Positions 29,675 through 40,000 of a DNA stretch of 64,000 nucleotides are shown here, one piece after another. A program made the position numbers and the translations under genes. The notes under the pieces were generated by a model, which was given only the letters and a program-made list of their open reading frames with translations, had not been told where the DNA came from and made no database searches. Position 1 is the first letter of the stretch, and each line of letters starts with the position of its first letter. Source of the DNA: Caenorhabditis remanei (lineage: Eukaryota; Nematoda; Chromadorea; Rhabditida; Rhabditidae); NCBI RefSeq assembly GCF_010183535.1, contig NC_071332.1, forward strand, positions 4,712,001 through 4,776,000, in the 5' to 3' direction.

Positions 29675-32600
29675 ATGAGCAATCATTTCGAAGGACCACT
29701 TTTCGAAAGACCACTGGATATGGATGGCCCGAATAATTTGGCGATTTCCAATAATTTTAATGCGGTGATTAAAAGTAAGAATTGTTTTTAAAAAATTGTG
29801 AATTTCACGGTCTCCCGCACTCCAAAAAAGAACTGCAAGAAATGTGAAGCCGATTTTTAAAAAATGTTTTAATTCAATTCTCTTATTTTTTGCACTGAAA
29901 ATGCAGTATTTTTCAGATTTTCAGACGTCGCAATCGATGAAAAAAGGTCCCATCCATCAGAATTGTAGAAAATGAAATCGTGTATCTTATAAGCGAAAAA
30001 ACGTGAATTTTGCCATTTTCTCAAATATTTCTTTTTCAAAAAAAATGGTAACAGTTTTCCAGCATCCTCAAGTACATAATGTGCAATTTTTATTTAAAAA
30101 AAAGTTTTCTGCCGAAAAAGTTATAATCGATTTTCCGAAAATCTGTTTTTCTGTATCAAAAAAATCAATTTTCGACCAACATTCACGGTTTCTGGCTTAT
30201 AAGATACAAGATTTCATTTTCTGCAATTCTGATGGATGATACCCTTTTTTCATCCATTGCGACATCTGAAAACCTGAAAATACAGCGTTTTCAGTGCAAA
30301 AATGAAATAATTGAATAAAAATGTGAAACAAAAACGTTTCTTGCAGTTCTTTTTCGCAGTGCGGGACACCGTGAAATTGAATACTAGCAGCCCAAACCTT
30401 TTGCAACTGCGCCCCACCGCAAACGAGCACGCGCCGACACAGATTTTCCCAGTTTTCCCCTATTTTCGCAGTTTTTCGATAGTTTTCTTGTAAATTTTCA
30501 TTTAAAAAATGCGAGAATAGGTCAAAAACTGTGTAATTCCGTGACGGCGCGAGAAAAAAACTCTGCGTCTCTCGCTGCGATACTCTATCGTTTGCGGTGG
30601 GGCGCAGTTGTAAGATGGTGTGGGCTGCTAATAGCTCGGCACAGTTCTTACAACTGCACTCCACTGAAATCCCCTTGAGAAATGTCTCTTTTTCACAGAG
30701 TCTCTCAATTTCGCACACAATTGTCTTCGGTTTCGGTAGAGCGCGGTTGCAATAACTGTGCCGAGCTAATATGGAAAACTTTCAGACAAAAGATCAAAAG
30801 TGGACCATGTCGATGAGCTTTCCGAGTCGTTCGCTCAAATTTTTCTCTCCTCCGATCACAGTGACGTCACTCTAGTGCTAGACGACGGTTCAGAATTCCC
30901 GACTCATCGTCTGATTCTCGCCGTTCGAAGCTCGTTCTTCAAAGCGTTGCTTTACAACGGTTTCCAAGAAACTCATCAGACACGTGTCGCCCTGAAAGAG
31001 ACGAACTCCAAGGCGTTTGAAGCGGTTTTACAGTATATGTACACGTCGAAAATCGATTTTTCTGGAGTGGAATTGGAGATTCTTCTGGAATATTTGAGTC
31101 TGGCACATCGATACGATTTGGGGCAACTGATGACGGCGATTAGTGAATATTTTAAGGAGATTTTGAAGACAGATAACTTGTGTAGCATTCTAAACGCGGC
31201 GTATTTCTTTCAATTCGAGGATTTAATAGAGTTTTGTATGCATTTCTCGGATAATAGAGCGGATCAACTACTGGATGACCCGAGTTTCACGAAACTTACC
31301 GGGGATTCACTAAAAGAATTGTTGAGCCGCGACTCATTTTACGCTAGAGAACTGAAAATATTCATGGCAGTCCGCACGTGGACTGAGAAGAATCCGACGC
31401 AGAAGAAGGCGTCGAAAGAGTTGTTAGAGTTGGTCAGATTACCGTTGATATCTCAGAATGATCTACTCAGCTCGGTACGACCCACCGGATTGGTGGATGC
31501 TGAGGCGTTGTTGGATGCGATTGAAAAGCAGACGCAAAAACCGCAAGAGATTAAGTATAGGGGGTGTAAAGGTGAGTTTTTTTGTATTTTTTCTCGTAAA
31601 AAATCGAAAAAATGAAAGAAATCGGTCAGAAAAACCATATTTTAACCTAAAAATGGTTTTTTTTTAATCTGATTTTTATTCCAAAATTCGTTCAGAAAAT
31701 TCCAAAACCTAATTCCAAATTTCTACCCGTCCATTTTTACATTAAAAACAGAATTTTCACAAAATTACTAAATTATTGAACTTTTCACATTAATGTTGTT
31801 AAAGAAAGGGTTTTCAATAGAAAACTTGAATTTTTATGATATTTCATTTTGGAAAAGCTAGAATTCGCATTCAAAAGAGCACTGCTCCTCTTTTTCACTT
31901 TTAAAAGTTTAATTTTCAGAATTTTTAGACGAAAAACGCGTTCAGAAATCAGAAATTCACCAAAAATCTGCATTTTTATTTCAAAAAGTGTTATAATAAC
32001 CTCTAAAAGCGCTCTATTATTGATCAAGCTTATAGCGATATTGAAAGAGATTTTAGACGCTTTTTTTAATCAAAACTATTTTTTAAAAAAAAAGTTTTTG
32101 CTATAAAAAATAAGCTATTAGCACGACACGTTTCTTACAACCGCGCTCTACTGAAACCGAAGAAAATTGTGTGCGAAATTGCAATTTAATTGAGAGACTC
32201 GGAGAAATAGAGACATTTTGCTACGTCATTTCGATGGAGCGCTCAAGAACTGTGCTGAGCTAATAAAGTTGCCGTCACTCTCGAAAAGGCATTTCCCCAT
32301 TGATACACAACAATAAATAATCCGATAAAAAGTTTTATTTGTATTTCAAGAATTTTCATTGAATAAACCTATGGGTTGTATTCAATTGGCAAGTTCTTGC
32401 GACGAACCATACCGTCTCCTTGGAACCATTCACGACGGAATTGCTTGGCGGCTCCATCTGGAGTGTTAGTCCATTCGACGGTGATACGGTCGTTGTTGGT
32501 ATCCTGAAATAGGGGAAATAAGCGGACGTTCACACTAACTAGGGAAGATCATGGAGTCAGTTTGGAGTTATGGGATGTGACCAATATAATTGGAAAGCTC

Positions 32601-35600
32601 AAATCACACTGATTACAAATATATGGTCAGTTTTTGCCCTCGAGGCCTGGTATTCGAGAAAAACTATCCCAAAGTTTGATTAACAGTCATTACCAAACTT
32701 TGACCTCATTTTTCTCGAATACCGGACCTCGAGGGCAAAAACTGAATATATATTTGGAATCAGCGTGATTTGAGCTTTCCAATGATATAAGTGACGTCCC
32801 ATAACTCCAAACTGACGCCTTTCCTAGTAAGAGATCCCAAACCAACCTCCTGTCCGAAGGCGAAGGCATCGCAAGACACAGCCAAGAGAACAGCTTCCTT
32901 TGGGTCGAGAACTCCACATGGTGGATCAACTCCGAGACGCTTCATGTTGGTCGTCTTGATTCCGTATCCAATACGACGAGCCGACGAGTTGATCACCTTG
33001 ATGTGGTAGGTGTGCTTGTCATCATACGGAGCGTTGAAGACGATCTTGGTTCCTGGTTGGGTCTGGATGTCTCCTGGTGGGACGGATTGAGCCATGGCAA
33101 ACTTTTTGTTGAAGGAGTTGAAACTCAGTGAAGTTTGTGGCGTTTCCATCGGCTATTTATGCAGAATCCTTATCAGTACCCTAGATCTTTGCTCCAGATT
33201 TCATAACAAGATAAAGGGGAAAGGTCACGTGTGAATGAGTTGTAGCAAAACCTTTAAAAACAGAAATCTGATTTCTACCCATTTTTTGCTCAAAATAAGT
33301 ACACGTTTAGATTTTTTTGAACAGAATTTTATTACCGAAAAGCCAGAAAATCAGTTTTTCACATTTTGGACCAATTTTCCTCAAAAATTACTAAATTATT
33401 GAACTTTTTATATAAATTTTGTTAAAAAGAACAGTTTTTTAATAGCAAGAATTCGCATATGAAAGAACACTGATCCTTTTTACGGAAATTCAGTTTTTTT
33501 TTTTCAAAATTTTACTTTTCAAAAGTTTTAAACTAGAAACGCGTTCAGAAAATCAGAAATACACCAAAAATCGTTGTTTTTGTTTCAAAAAGTATTATAA
33601 AAACCTCTAAAAGTTCTCTATTTTCGATTAAACTCATTCCGAAATATTGAAAGAGATTTGAGACATTTTTTTCTATCAAAATTATGAAAAAATTGTTTAA
33701 TAGCTCGGCACAGTTCTTACAAATGCGCTCCACCGAAATCCCCATTGAAAAATGTCTCTTTTTCTCTGAGTCTCTCAATTTCGCTGTGACAATTTTCTTT
33801 GGTTTCGGTAGAGCGCGGTTGGAAGAAGCATGCCGTGATAATTTGAATTGGATTTAAAATCAAACGGATTTATCGAAAAACACTACTTTTTTCACACTGA
33901 AAATCTCGATTTTTAGCATACTTGGCAAGGCCCGGCTTCAAAAAATGACCTTTTTTCCAAAATTTTTTAATTTTTCGTCGAAAATGTGATCATTTTTCAG
34001 AATTTATTCTAATTCTAAATGATAGTCGAAAATTTGACTTTTTCGCGAAAAAATTTGAATTTTGAACTTTGAACTTTGGCGCCAATTTACCGGGCCGGGC
34101 CTTGTCAAGTATTAGCACTGCACGCTTCTTACAACCGCGCTCTACCGAAATCGAAGAAAATTGTGTGCGAAATTGAGAGACGCAGAGAAAAAGAGACATT
34201 TTCAAGGGCATTTCGGTGGAGCGCAGTTGTAAGAACAGTGCCGAGCTAATATGATTTATAGCAAATATTCAGTTTTTTCTTATTCTTTCTATCAGTTCCC
34301 AATATTTTCCACAGGTCTCGACACAAGCGTCTGCTGTGCCTACTCAACAGTCAATCCTATCTGCCAGGGGCCGAATAATCGATTCACCATCGACGAAGAC
34401 CAGGGAATATTCATTGTTGACCTGGGAAGAGCGTTCATAATGAATACGATATTGATTGAGTTGAGTTGGAAGGGTGACGTGAACGCATTTTCGTATCAAC
34501 TCTGTGTCGGAATGCAGAATACGAATGCAGCTCACTGGCAGATGATCGCCGATTACTCGAAATTCGATTGTCGAGGAGTTCAGAAGGTGTATATGGAGGA
34601 TACTGTTATCAGGTGAGATTGGAATTTGAAAATATGCTGAAAATTCACAAAAACACTATATATATATAGTTCAAGATGCATTAGTTTTAAAATTTTGATC
34701 GTTTTTCGAGCAGTTTTTCGGTTTTTTTTGTTCAAAACTGCTTTTTAATCATTTTTAAAAGAATTTTTCAGACGTATATTCTATATTTTCAAGTCAAGAT
34801 TTTCAGATACATCATGATAAAAGTGATTGATCCGACGTCTTATCAATTGGAATCGAGTCACGTCGAAGCGATTTACTCATCACAAACAATGCCTGTGGAT
34901 CCGAAGAGTTACTGTATTGGTGAGAAACTTGAAGAAAAAAGAAAAAGAAATCCTGTATTAGCTCGGCTCAGTTCTTACAACTGCGCTCTTCCGAAATCCC
35001 CTTAGTAAATGTCTTTTTTTCTCTGAGTCTCTCAATTTCACACACAATTTTCTTCGATTTCGGTAGAGCGCAGTTGTAAGACACGTTCCGTGCTAATAAA
35101 AATTTTTTAAACTAAAAATTTAGTTTCTCCGCCATGTTTTATCAAAACAGTCATATTTTTGTGAGAATTTTGCTTAATAACCATTTTTCGTTTTCTTGGT
35201 CGAATTTGTCGAACAATAAAATGAAATGATCAATGTTTTCAGTTTAAAAAAAAAACTCCAGTTTTCGTAAGAAGTGGCTATTTCTGACCTAAAAAACATC
35301 AAATTTCTCTTCGAAATCACCAGAAAAACGAGTTTTTTCTTATTTTTTGCGACGATTTCCAAAATTTGAATCTTTAAAGTTTTTTTTTTTTGAAAAAGTC
35401 AAGTTTTCAACTTAAAAGTTAAAACTGATAATTTGAACACTTTTACAATAATTTTTCGAAAAATTTCAAAAAATTTTGTGCAAAAAAATTTTTCGGAAAA
35501 AATGGTTTACAACGAGCTTTTGGTCGTAAAATTTTATAAAATTTGCGTCTATTAGCTCGACACAGTTCTTACAACTGCGCTCCATCGAAATGCCCTTGAA

Positions 35601-36399
35601 AAATGTATCTTTTCTCTGAGTCTCTCAATTTCTTCGGTTTCGGTAGAGCACATTTGTACGAAGCGTGCCGTGCTAATAGAAAACCGATTTTCCTTCAAAA
35701 TGTTTCTCCAGTTTTCGTAAGAAGTAGCTATTTTCGACCAAAAAACATGAAATTTCTCAATGAAATCAATTTTGGGATGATTTTCCAGATTTCTAGTTCT
35801 TTTTTCTCAAGTTCCCTTCAAAAAGCATAAAATTTCTCGCTAAAATCACAAAAATTTACACTTTCTTGGCTATAAATAGGTCTGAAATCATACTTTTTCA
35901 GTTTAAAAAACCCGTTTTTTTCTTCAAAAGTTTTCAAAATTCCATTCCAATTCTCCCATTTTCAGTGCCCACTCGGAACATCACGACAGTCGAAGACCAC
36001 GCACGAGTCGTCGAGGGTGTCTCCCGTTGCCGAAATGCTCTAATCAACGGAGACAAGACGTCATACGACTGGGATTCCGGTTACACGTGTCATCAGATAG
36101 GCAGTGGTCTCATTATGATACAACTCGCTCAACCGTACATCATCTCTTCAATGCGAATACTTCTCTGGAATTGTGACGATCGATTCTATTCGTATTATGT
36201 CGCCGTGTCGACAAATCAAAACGACTGGATTACGGTAGTCGATAAGACGAATGAGGAGTGTCGTGGATGGCAGGAACTCATTTTTGATCCGATTCCAGTG
36301 GTTTATATTCGATTGGTTGGAACGAAGAATTCAATCAATGAAGTATTTCATGTCGTCCATTTGGAAGCTCCGTCCAGTGTCCCCATTGCCATTAAATAA
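29675..36399 (+). CDS. hpo-9: HPO-9 / BTBD9 orthologue, copy 2
   Basis: Exons: 29675-29774, 30786-31571, 34315-34612, 34807-34919, 35966-36399, again 576 residues and all phases intact. Protein differences from copy 1 are few (for example [11 protein letters not shown] for [11 protein letters not shown] in BACK). BTB, BACK and both discoidin domains are complete, so it looks functional. Intron 2 holds MSP copy 2. Introns differ from copy 1 by several repeats. If both copies are real, the dose of this gene is doubled. Confidence 0.95.
29840..30360. repeat. Foldback repeat (CAGACGTCG family) in hpo-9 copy 2 intron 1
   Basis: Counterpart of 12440-13000: TTTTCAGACGTCGCAATCGA near 29918 pairs with its complement near 30260. 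Its right arm is interrupted by the insertion beginning about 30383. Confidence 0.75.
30383..30632. mobile_element. Longer relative of the TA-MITE (CGCCCCACCGCAAACGA type)
   Basis: Ends ACTAGCAGCCC and GGGCTGCTAAT. The arms contain TTTTGCAACTGCGCCCCACC and the complement. Centre includes CTCTGCGTCTCTCGC. Shares arm layout with the 140-bp MITE; sister copy at 52924-53178. Immediately followed by a 140-bp copy. Confidence 0.7.
30632..30771. mobile_element. TA-MITE, hpo-9 copy 2 intron 1
   Basis: Full-length, inserted directly against the longer relative at 30383-30632. In copy 1 only the last roughly 35 bp (13030-13064) are found at this place. Confidence 0.8.
32116..32263. mobile_element. TA-MITE, hpo-9 copy 2 intron 2
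   Basis: From TTAGCACGACACGTTTC to GTGCTGAGCTAATA, with a short internal duplication (CAATTTAATTGAGAG). Sits just before the MSP 3' end. Confidence 0.8.
32369..33095 (-). CDS. Major sperm protein, copy 2 (nested in hpo-9 intron)
   Basis: Exons on the minus strand: 32847-33095 and 32369-32503, 127 residues. Sequence matches the canonical MSP throughout, including [20 protein letters not shown] and the [11 protein letters not shown] junction after the intron at GQE. Position, strand and intron are the same as in copy 1. It is antisense inside hpo-9 intron 2, so male germline transcription would run against the host gene. Confidence 0.97.
32540..32830. repeat. Foldback repeat in the intron of MSP copy 2
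   Basis: Counterpart of 14970-15280, with GGAGTCAGTTTGGAGTTATG near 32553 and its complement near 32800. The centre has diverged. Confidence 0.8.
33150..33175 (-). promoter_or_regulatory. MSP copy 2 promoter: TATA-like and GATA motif
   Basis: A GATAAG motif on the minus strand (33169-33174) and CATAAATAG closer to the start, with the same spacing to the ATG at 33095 as in copy 1. Confidence 0.6.
33702..33842. mobile_element. TA-MITE, hpo-9 copy 2 intron 2
   Basis: From TAGCTCGGCACAG to GCATGCCGTGATAAT. No counterpart in copy 1, which instead carries the 16300-16695 foldback in this intron. Confidence 0.8.
33917..34112. mobile_element. ACTTGGCAAGGCCCGG element, copy 2 only
   Basis: Begins CATACTTGGCAAGGCCCGGC and ends CCGGGCCTTGTCAAGTAT, inverted-repeat ends with an AT-rich middle. 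A TA-MITE follows at once, sharing the terminal TA. Confidence 0.65.
34111..34251. mobile_element. TA-MITE adjoining another element, hpo-9 copy 2
   Basis: Full-length (TTAGCACTGCACGC to GTGCCGAGCTAAT). It begins at the last bases of the 33917-34112 element and lies about 60 bp before a coding exon. Confidence 0.85.
34956..35097. mobile_element. TA-MITE, hpo-9 copy 2 intron 4
   Basis: From TTAGCTCGGCTCAG to GTTCCGTGCTAATA; only about 35 bp after the exon that ends at 34919. Absent from copy 1. Confidence 0.85.
35548..35678. mobile_element. TA-MITE, hpo-9 copy 2 intron 4
   Basis: A slightly shortened copy (lacks GCACACAATTT in the centre), ends TTAGCTCGACACAG and GTGCCGTGCTAATA. Confidence 0.8.
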
Positions 36400-36639
36400 T
36401 TGGAAAATTTTATCTGGTGTTGTCTAGTGTGCTCTATTGAGAATCTGTGGAGGTGGACTCTGCGTGGACAAATTGAAACTAAAAATTTAAATTTTTAGTT
36501 GGAAATTTAGTTTTTCAGCTAGTTTTCCCAATTTTGGGCTAGCTTCTTCTGAAAAATTTGCTTTTTGATACAGAAAAGCAGTGAAAATCCGAATTTTCAA
36601 AGAAAATTTAGAAACGAAAAAAGTTGGCTGTTTTTCTAT

Positions 36640-36780
36640 TTGTACAGCACGCGCCTTACAACCGCGCTCCACCGAACCCGAAGAAAATAGTGTGCGAAAT
36701 TGAGAGACTCAGAGAAAAAGAGACATTTTTCAAATGGATTTCGGTGAAGCGCAGTTGTAAGTAATGTGGCGAGCTAGTAA
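36640..36780. mobile_element. TA-MITE, hpo-9 3' flank copy 2
   Basis: Counterpart of 19402-19541, nearly identical. Confidence 0.8.
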
Positions 36781-36952
36781 ATTTTGCGAACAATTCAAAA
36801 AACCGACCCCCACTTGTCCACGCAGACTACACGGCCTCTATTCTCAATAGAGCACATTTACCTAATCGTTCAAACTTTTTTCGCATTTTCCTGTGTAAAG
36901 TGTCATATAATTATGTAATTTAAATATCTGTCATGTATATTTATACTATTTA

Positions 36953-36958
36953 AATAAA
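36953..36958 (+). terminator. Likely poly(A) signal of hpo-9 copy 2
   Basis: AATAAA in the same conserved block as in copy 1. Confidence 0.5.
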
Positions 36959-37097
36959 TATTTCTTTTTATTCCTTTTTTTTAACATTGAAAAAATTCAG
37001 TTTTATCGTCTGGAATTTAATTATTTTGCTCAAATTATTTGCATTTTTCCAGATTTATCAAAAAAAAGTTTTATTATGTAAGATTTTAGACAAAAAA

Positions 37098-40000
37098 ATG
37101 GCGAAACGAGAAATGCGGAAGAGTCTAAAATGGGATATTGACAATTTATTCAAGTCACCGGAGACCGCGGAGGCGGAGTTTCAGCGTAAGTTTAGTTCTG
37201 GAAGATTCGCTGATTCTGAAGGTGTCAAATTTGAAAAAAAATTCTGAAATTTTTTTCATTTTTCTCGTTTTCACCTCTATATTAGCACGGCACGTTTCTT
37301 ACAACCGCGCTCTACCGAACCCGAAGAAAATTGTGTGCGAAATTGAGAGTCGCAGAGAAAAAGAGACATTTTCAAGGGTATTTCGATAGAGCGCAGGTGT
37401 AAGAACATTGTCGAGCTAATAAGTTTTCCACCCTTTTTTTAAGCAATTTTATTCAGTTTTCAGTAATTTTCCACCTCTCAAATTTCCAAAAAAGTTTCAG
37501 AAGCGATCAAACGACGAAAACTGGACGATGGCACGTCTTCAACACCGCCAAGAGTTCGATCCGACCCGCGGGATGCTCTGAAACCGAAGCTATCGTTACA
37601 TTTGACAAGATTAGGCGATGGACATCGATTAGATTGTGAAAATACGCGAAAATGCGCTCTATTGGGAAAAGGATGGTGTAGTCCGGGTGGACAAGTTGAA
37701 TATGAGATTTTGAATTTTTTGCTCGGTTTTCATGATTTTAGCAATTTTTTTTCTCGAAAAATGCAAAATCTTATAAAAAATGACAGAAATTCTTGTTTTT
37801 TCAAAAAAAAAATTGAATTTTTTGACTGATTTTCATTATTTTTCCTCACTTTTTCTTAAATAGAACGTTATTCAGACACAAAATCCCCATTTTTTATTAA
37901 AAATTCATGGAAAAATCATAAAAATCGACTGAAATAGCTTTCCGTGCCCTGTACTCATTTTGGACTAGACAAACGCTGTTTTTCAAATAAATGTCGATTT
38001 TCCTGATTTTTTTGTCGAATTTTTATGAAAAACCTATAGAAAAATGCAAAATAATATCAAAAATGGTCAGAAAAGTTAGTTTTTTCTTGTTATTACGGCA
38101 CGCTTCATACAACCGCGCTCTACCGAAATCGAAGAAAATTGAGTGCAAATTGAGAGACTCAGAGAAAAAGAGACATTTTTCAAATGGATTTCGGTGGAGC
38201 GCAGTTGTAAGAACTGTGCCGTGCTAATAAAAATCAAAAATTTTTGAAAAATTACAATTTTTAAAATCCTCTTTTCCTTCCAGACTACACAACTCCATTT
38301 CTCAATAGAGCGAATTTACGAAAAATTTCGAACAAAAAAAAACCGAATTTCCTATATTTTCAGACCTTGCTAACCTCATTCATTACTGTATTTTCGGCTC
38401 AAAATCGATACAAAAACCGCGATGGGCAACAATATCTCAGCATAGGTATCTTCTACAGACACTGGTGGTTCGAGTCAATGTGGAAGACAACTTTTTCGTG
38501 AGTTTATCCCGGAAAATTGAAATTTGAGGCATATTAGCACGACACACTTCTTACAACCGCGCTCTACTGAAATCGCAGAAAATTGTGTGCGAAATTGAGA
38601 GACTTAGAGAAAAATAGACATTTTTCAATTGCATTTCGATAGAGCGCAGTTGTAACAACTGTGCCGATGTAATAATTTTTTGATTTTTAGGCCACCACAA
38701 ATCTGAAATTTCTCAACGAGTTTTTCGATAGACACTGGCTAGAGCTCGGCGCGGATATCAGTGATCGTCGACTCTTCTGGAATTCTTTAATGAATGTTCG
38801 ATTGGATTTAAAGGAGCAGATTAAGAGGAAAACTGACAGAATGCAAAAGACATTTGATCTACTCGGAAAGTTCGATAGAAGTCATTTCGTGTTGACGACT
38901 GAGCAGATGGCTGAAAGGAATTTCCCGTTTCCTGGGGAGGAGGGCATTGTGGCGACGAAAATGAGGTAGAGTAATATGGAAAAATGGATGGGAAGCTGAA
39001 GACGTGGGGATTCTGAATCACGTTTCAGACTTTGATTTTTCTATTTGGTCGCCTTAAAATCCGAACCTAGTTCGCCAATCTCAAATTAAATATGATATTC
39101 GAATTCAGCTCGTTGAGACGATTTAGAAAAGTACCCACAAGCCCTGGTTCTGACTACTTTGGTTCTCGACGCGAAAGCTACAGTAACCAATCGTGTCGAG
39201 ACCCAAAGTGGTCAGAATCTGGGCATAATTATACTTTTCTGAAGCGTCTTAACGAGCTGAATTCGAATATCACATGTAATTTGAGATTGGCGGGCTAGGT
39301 TTGGATTTCTAGGCCACCAAATGGAATTTTCGAGTTTTCTCGCTTCCCGTGTGAATTCTAAAAATTCTGATCAGCGAAATGGAATCCGTGGGATTGAAAA
39401 GGATGACCATCGAATTTTTCAAAAAAGAAATTGGCGCCTTCAAGTCATTGTATCTTGAAATGTTTTAATTCTGAAAACTAATTCTGAATACTCACGTCTT
39501 TAGCTTCCAGAATCATAGGTGAAAAGTCTGGAAATCAATTTCCATATCTAAAAATACGTTTTCCATAGATTCATTGAAATTGCGGAAATTTCTATAAATT
39601 TTGAGACGAAATTCCGGTGTTTGATAAAATGAACTCCGTTCAATCCTAGACAAAATCTAAAAATTGATGATTCAAAATTCTCACGACGTCACTTCAATTT
39701 TTGGCTCCGGGACGTTTCGACACCAGACATTTCGACACCATTGAAAATCGAATAAAATTTGTCTCAAAAAGGAGATGATTTTAGGGTTTGGAGGGTCCGG
39801 GGTTCGACCCCGGGTGCTTGAAAAAATGTTTTATTTTTATTTTTGGGGTTTTGGTACCAATCTGACAACCAGGGTTCGACCCCCACGGGTATCAATGTTT
39901 TTTGTTTTTTTATTTTTAACATTTTGGTATTAATCTGACGTCCGGGGTTCGACTCTTGATGCTGGCAAAGCTTTTTTCACTTTGATTTCTGACATTTTTC

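Larger units (their letters stand above)
36400..37097. other. hpo-9 to exonuclease spacer, copy 2
   Basis: No gene. Nearly identical to 19161-19860, with the same MITE and poly(A) signal. The two spacers differ by very few bases, much less than the hyls-1 halves of the copies. Confidence 0.6.
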
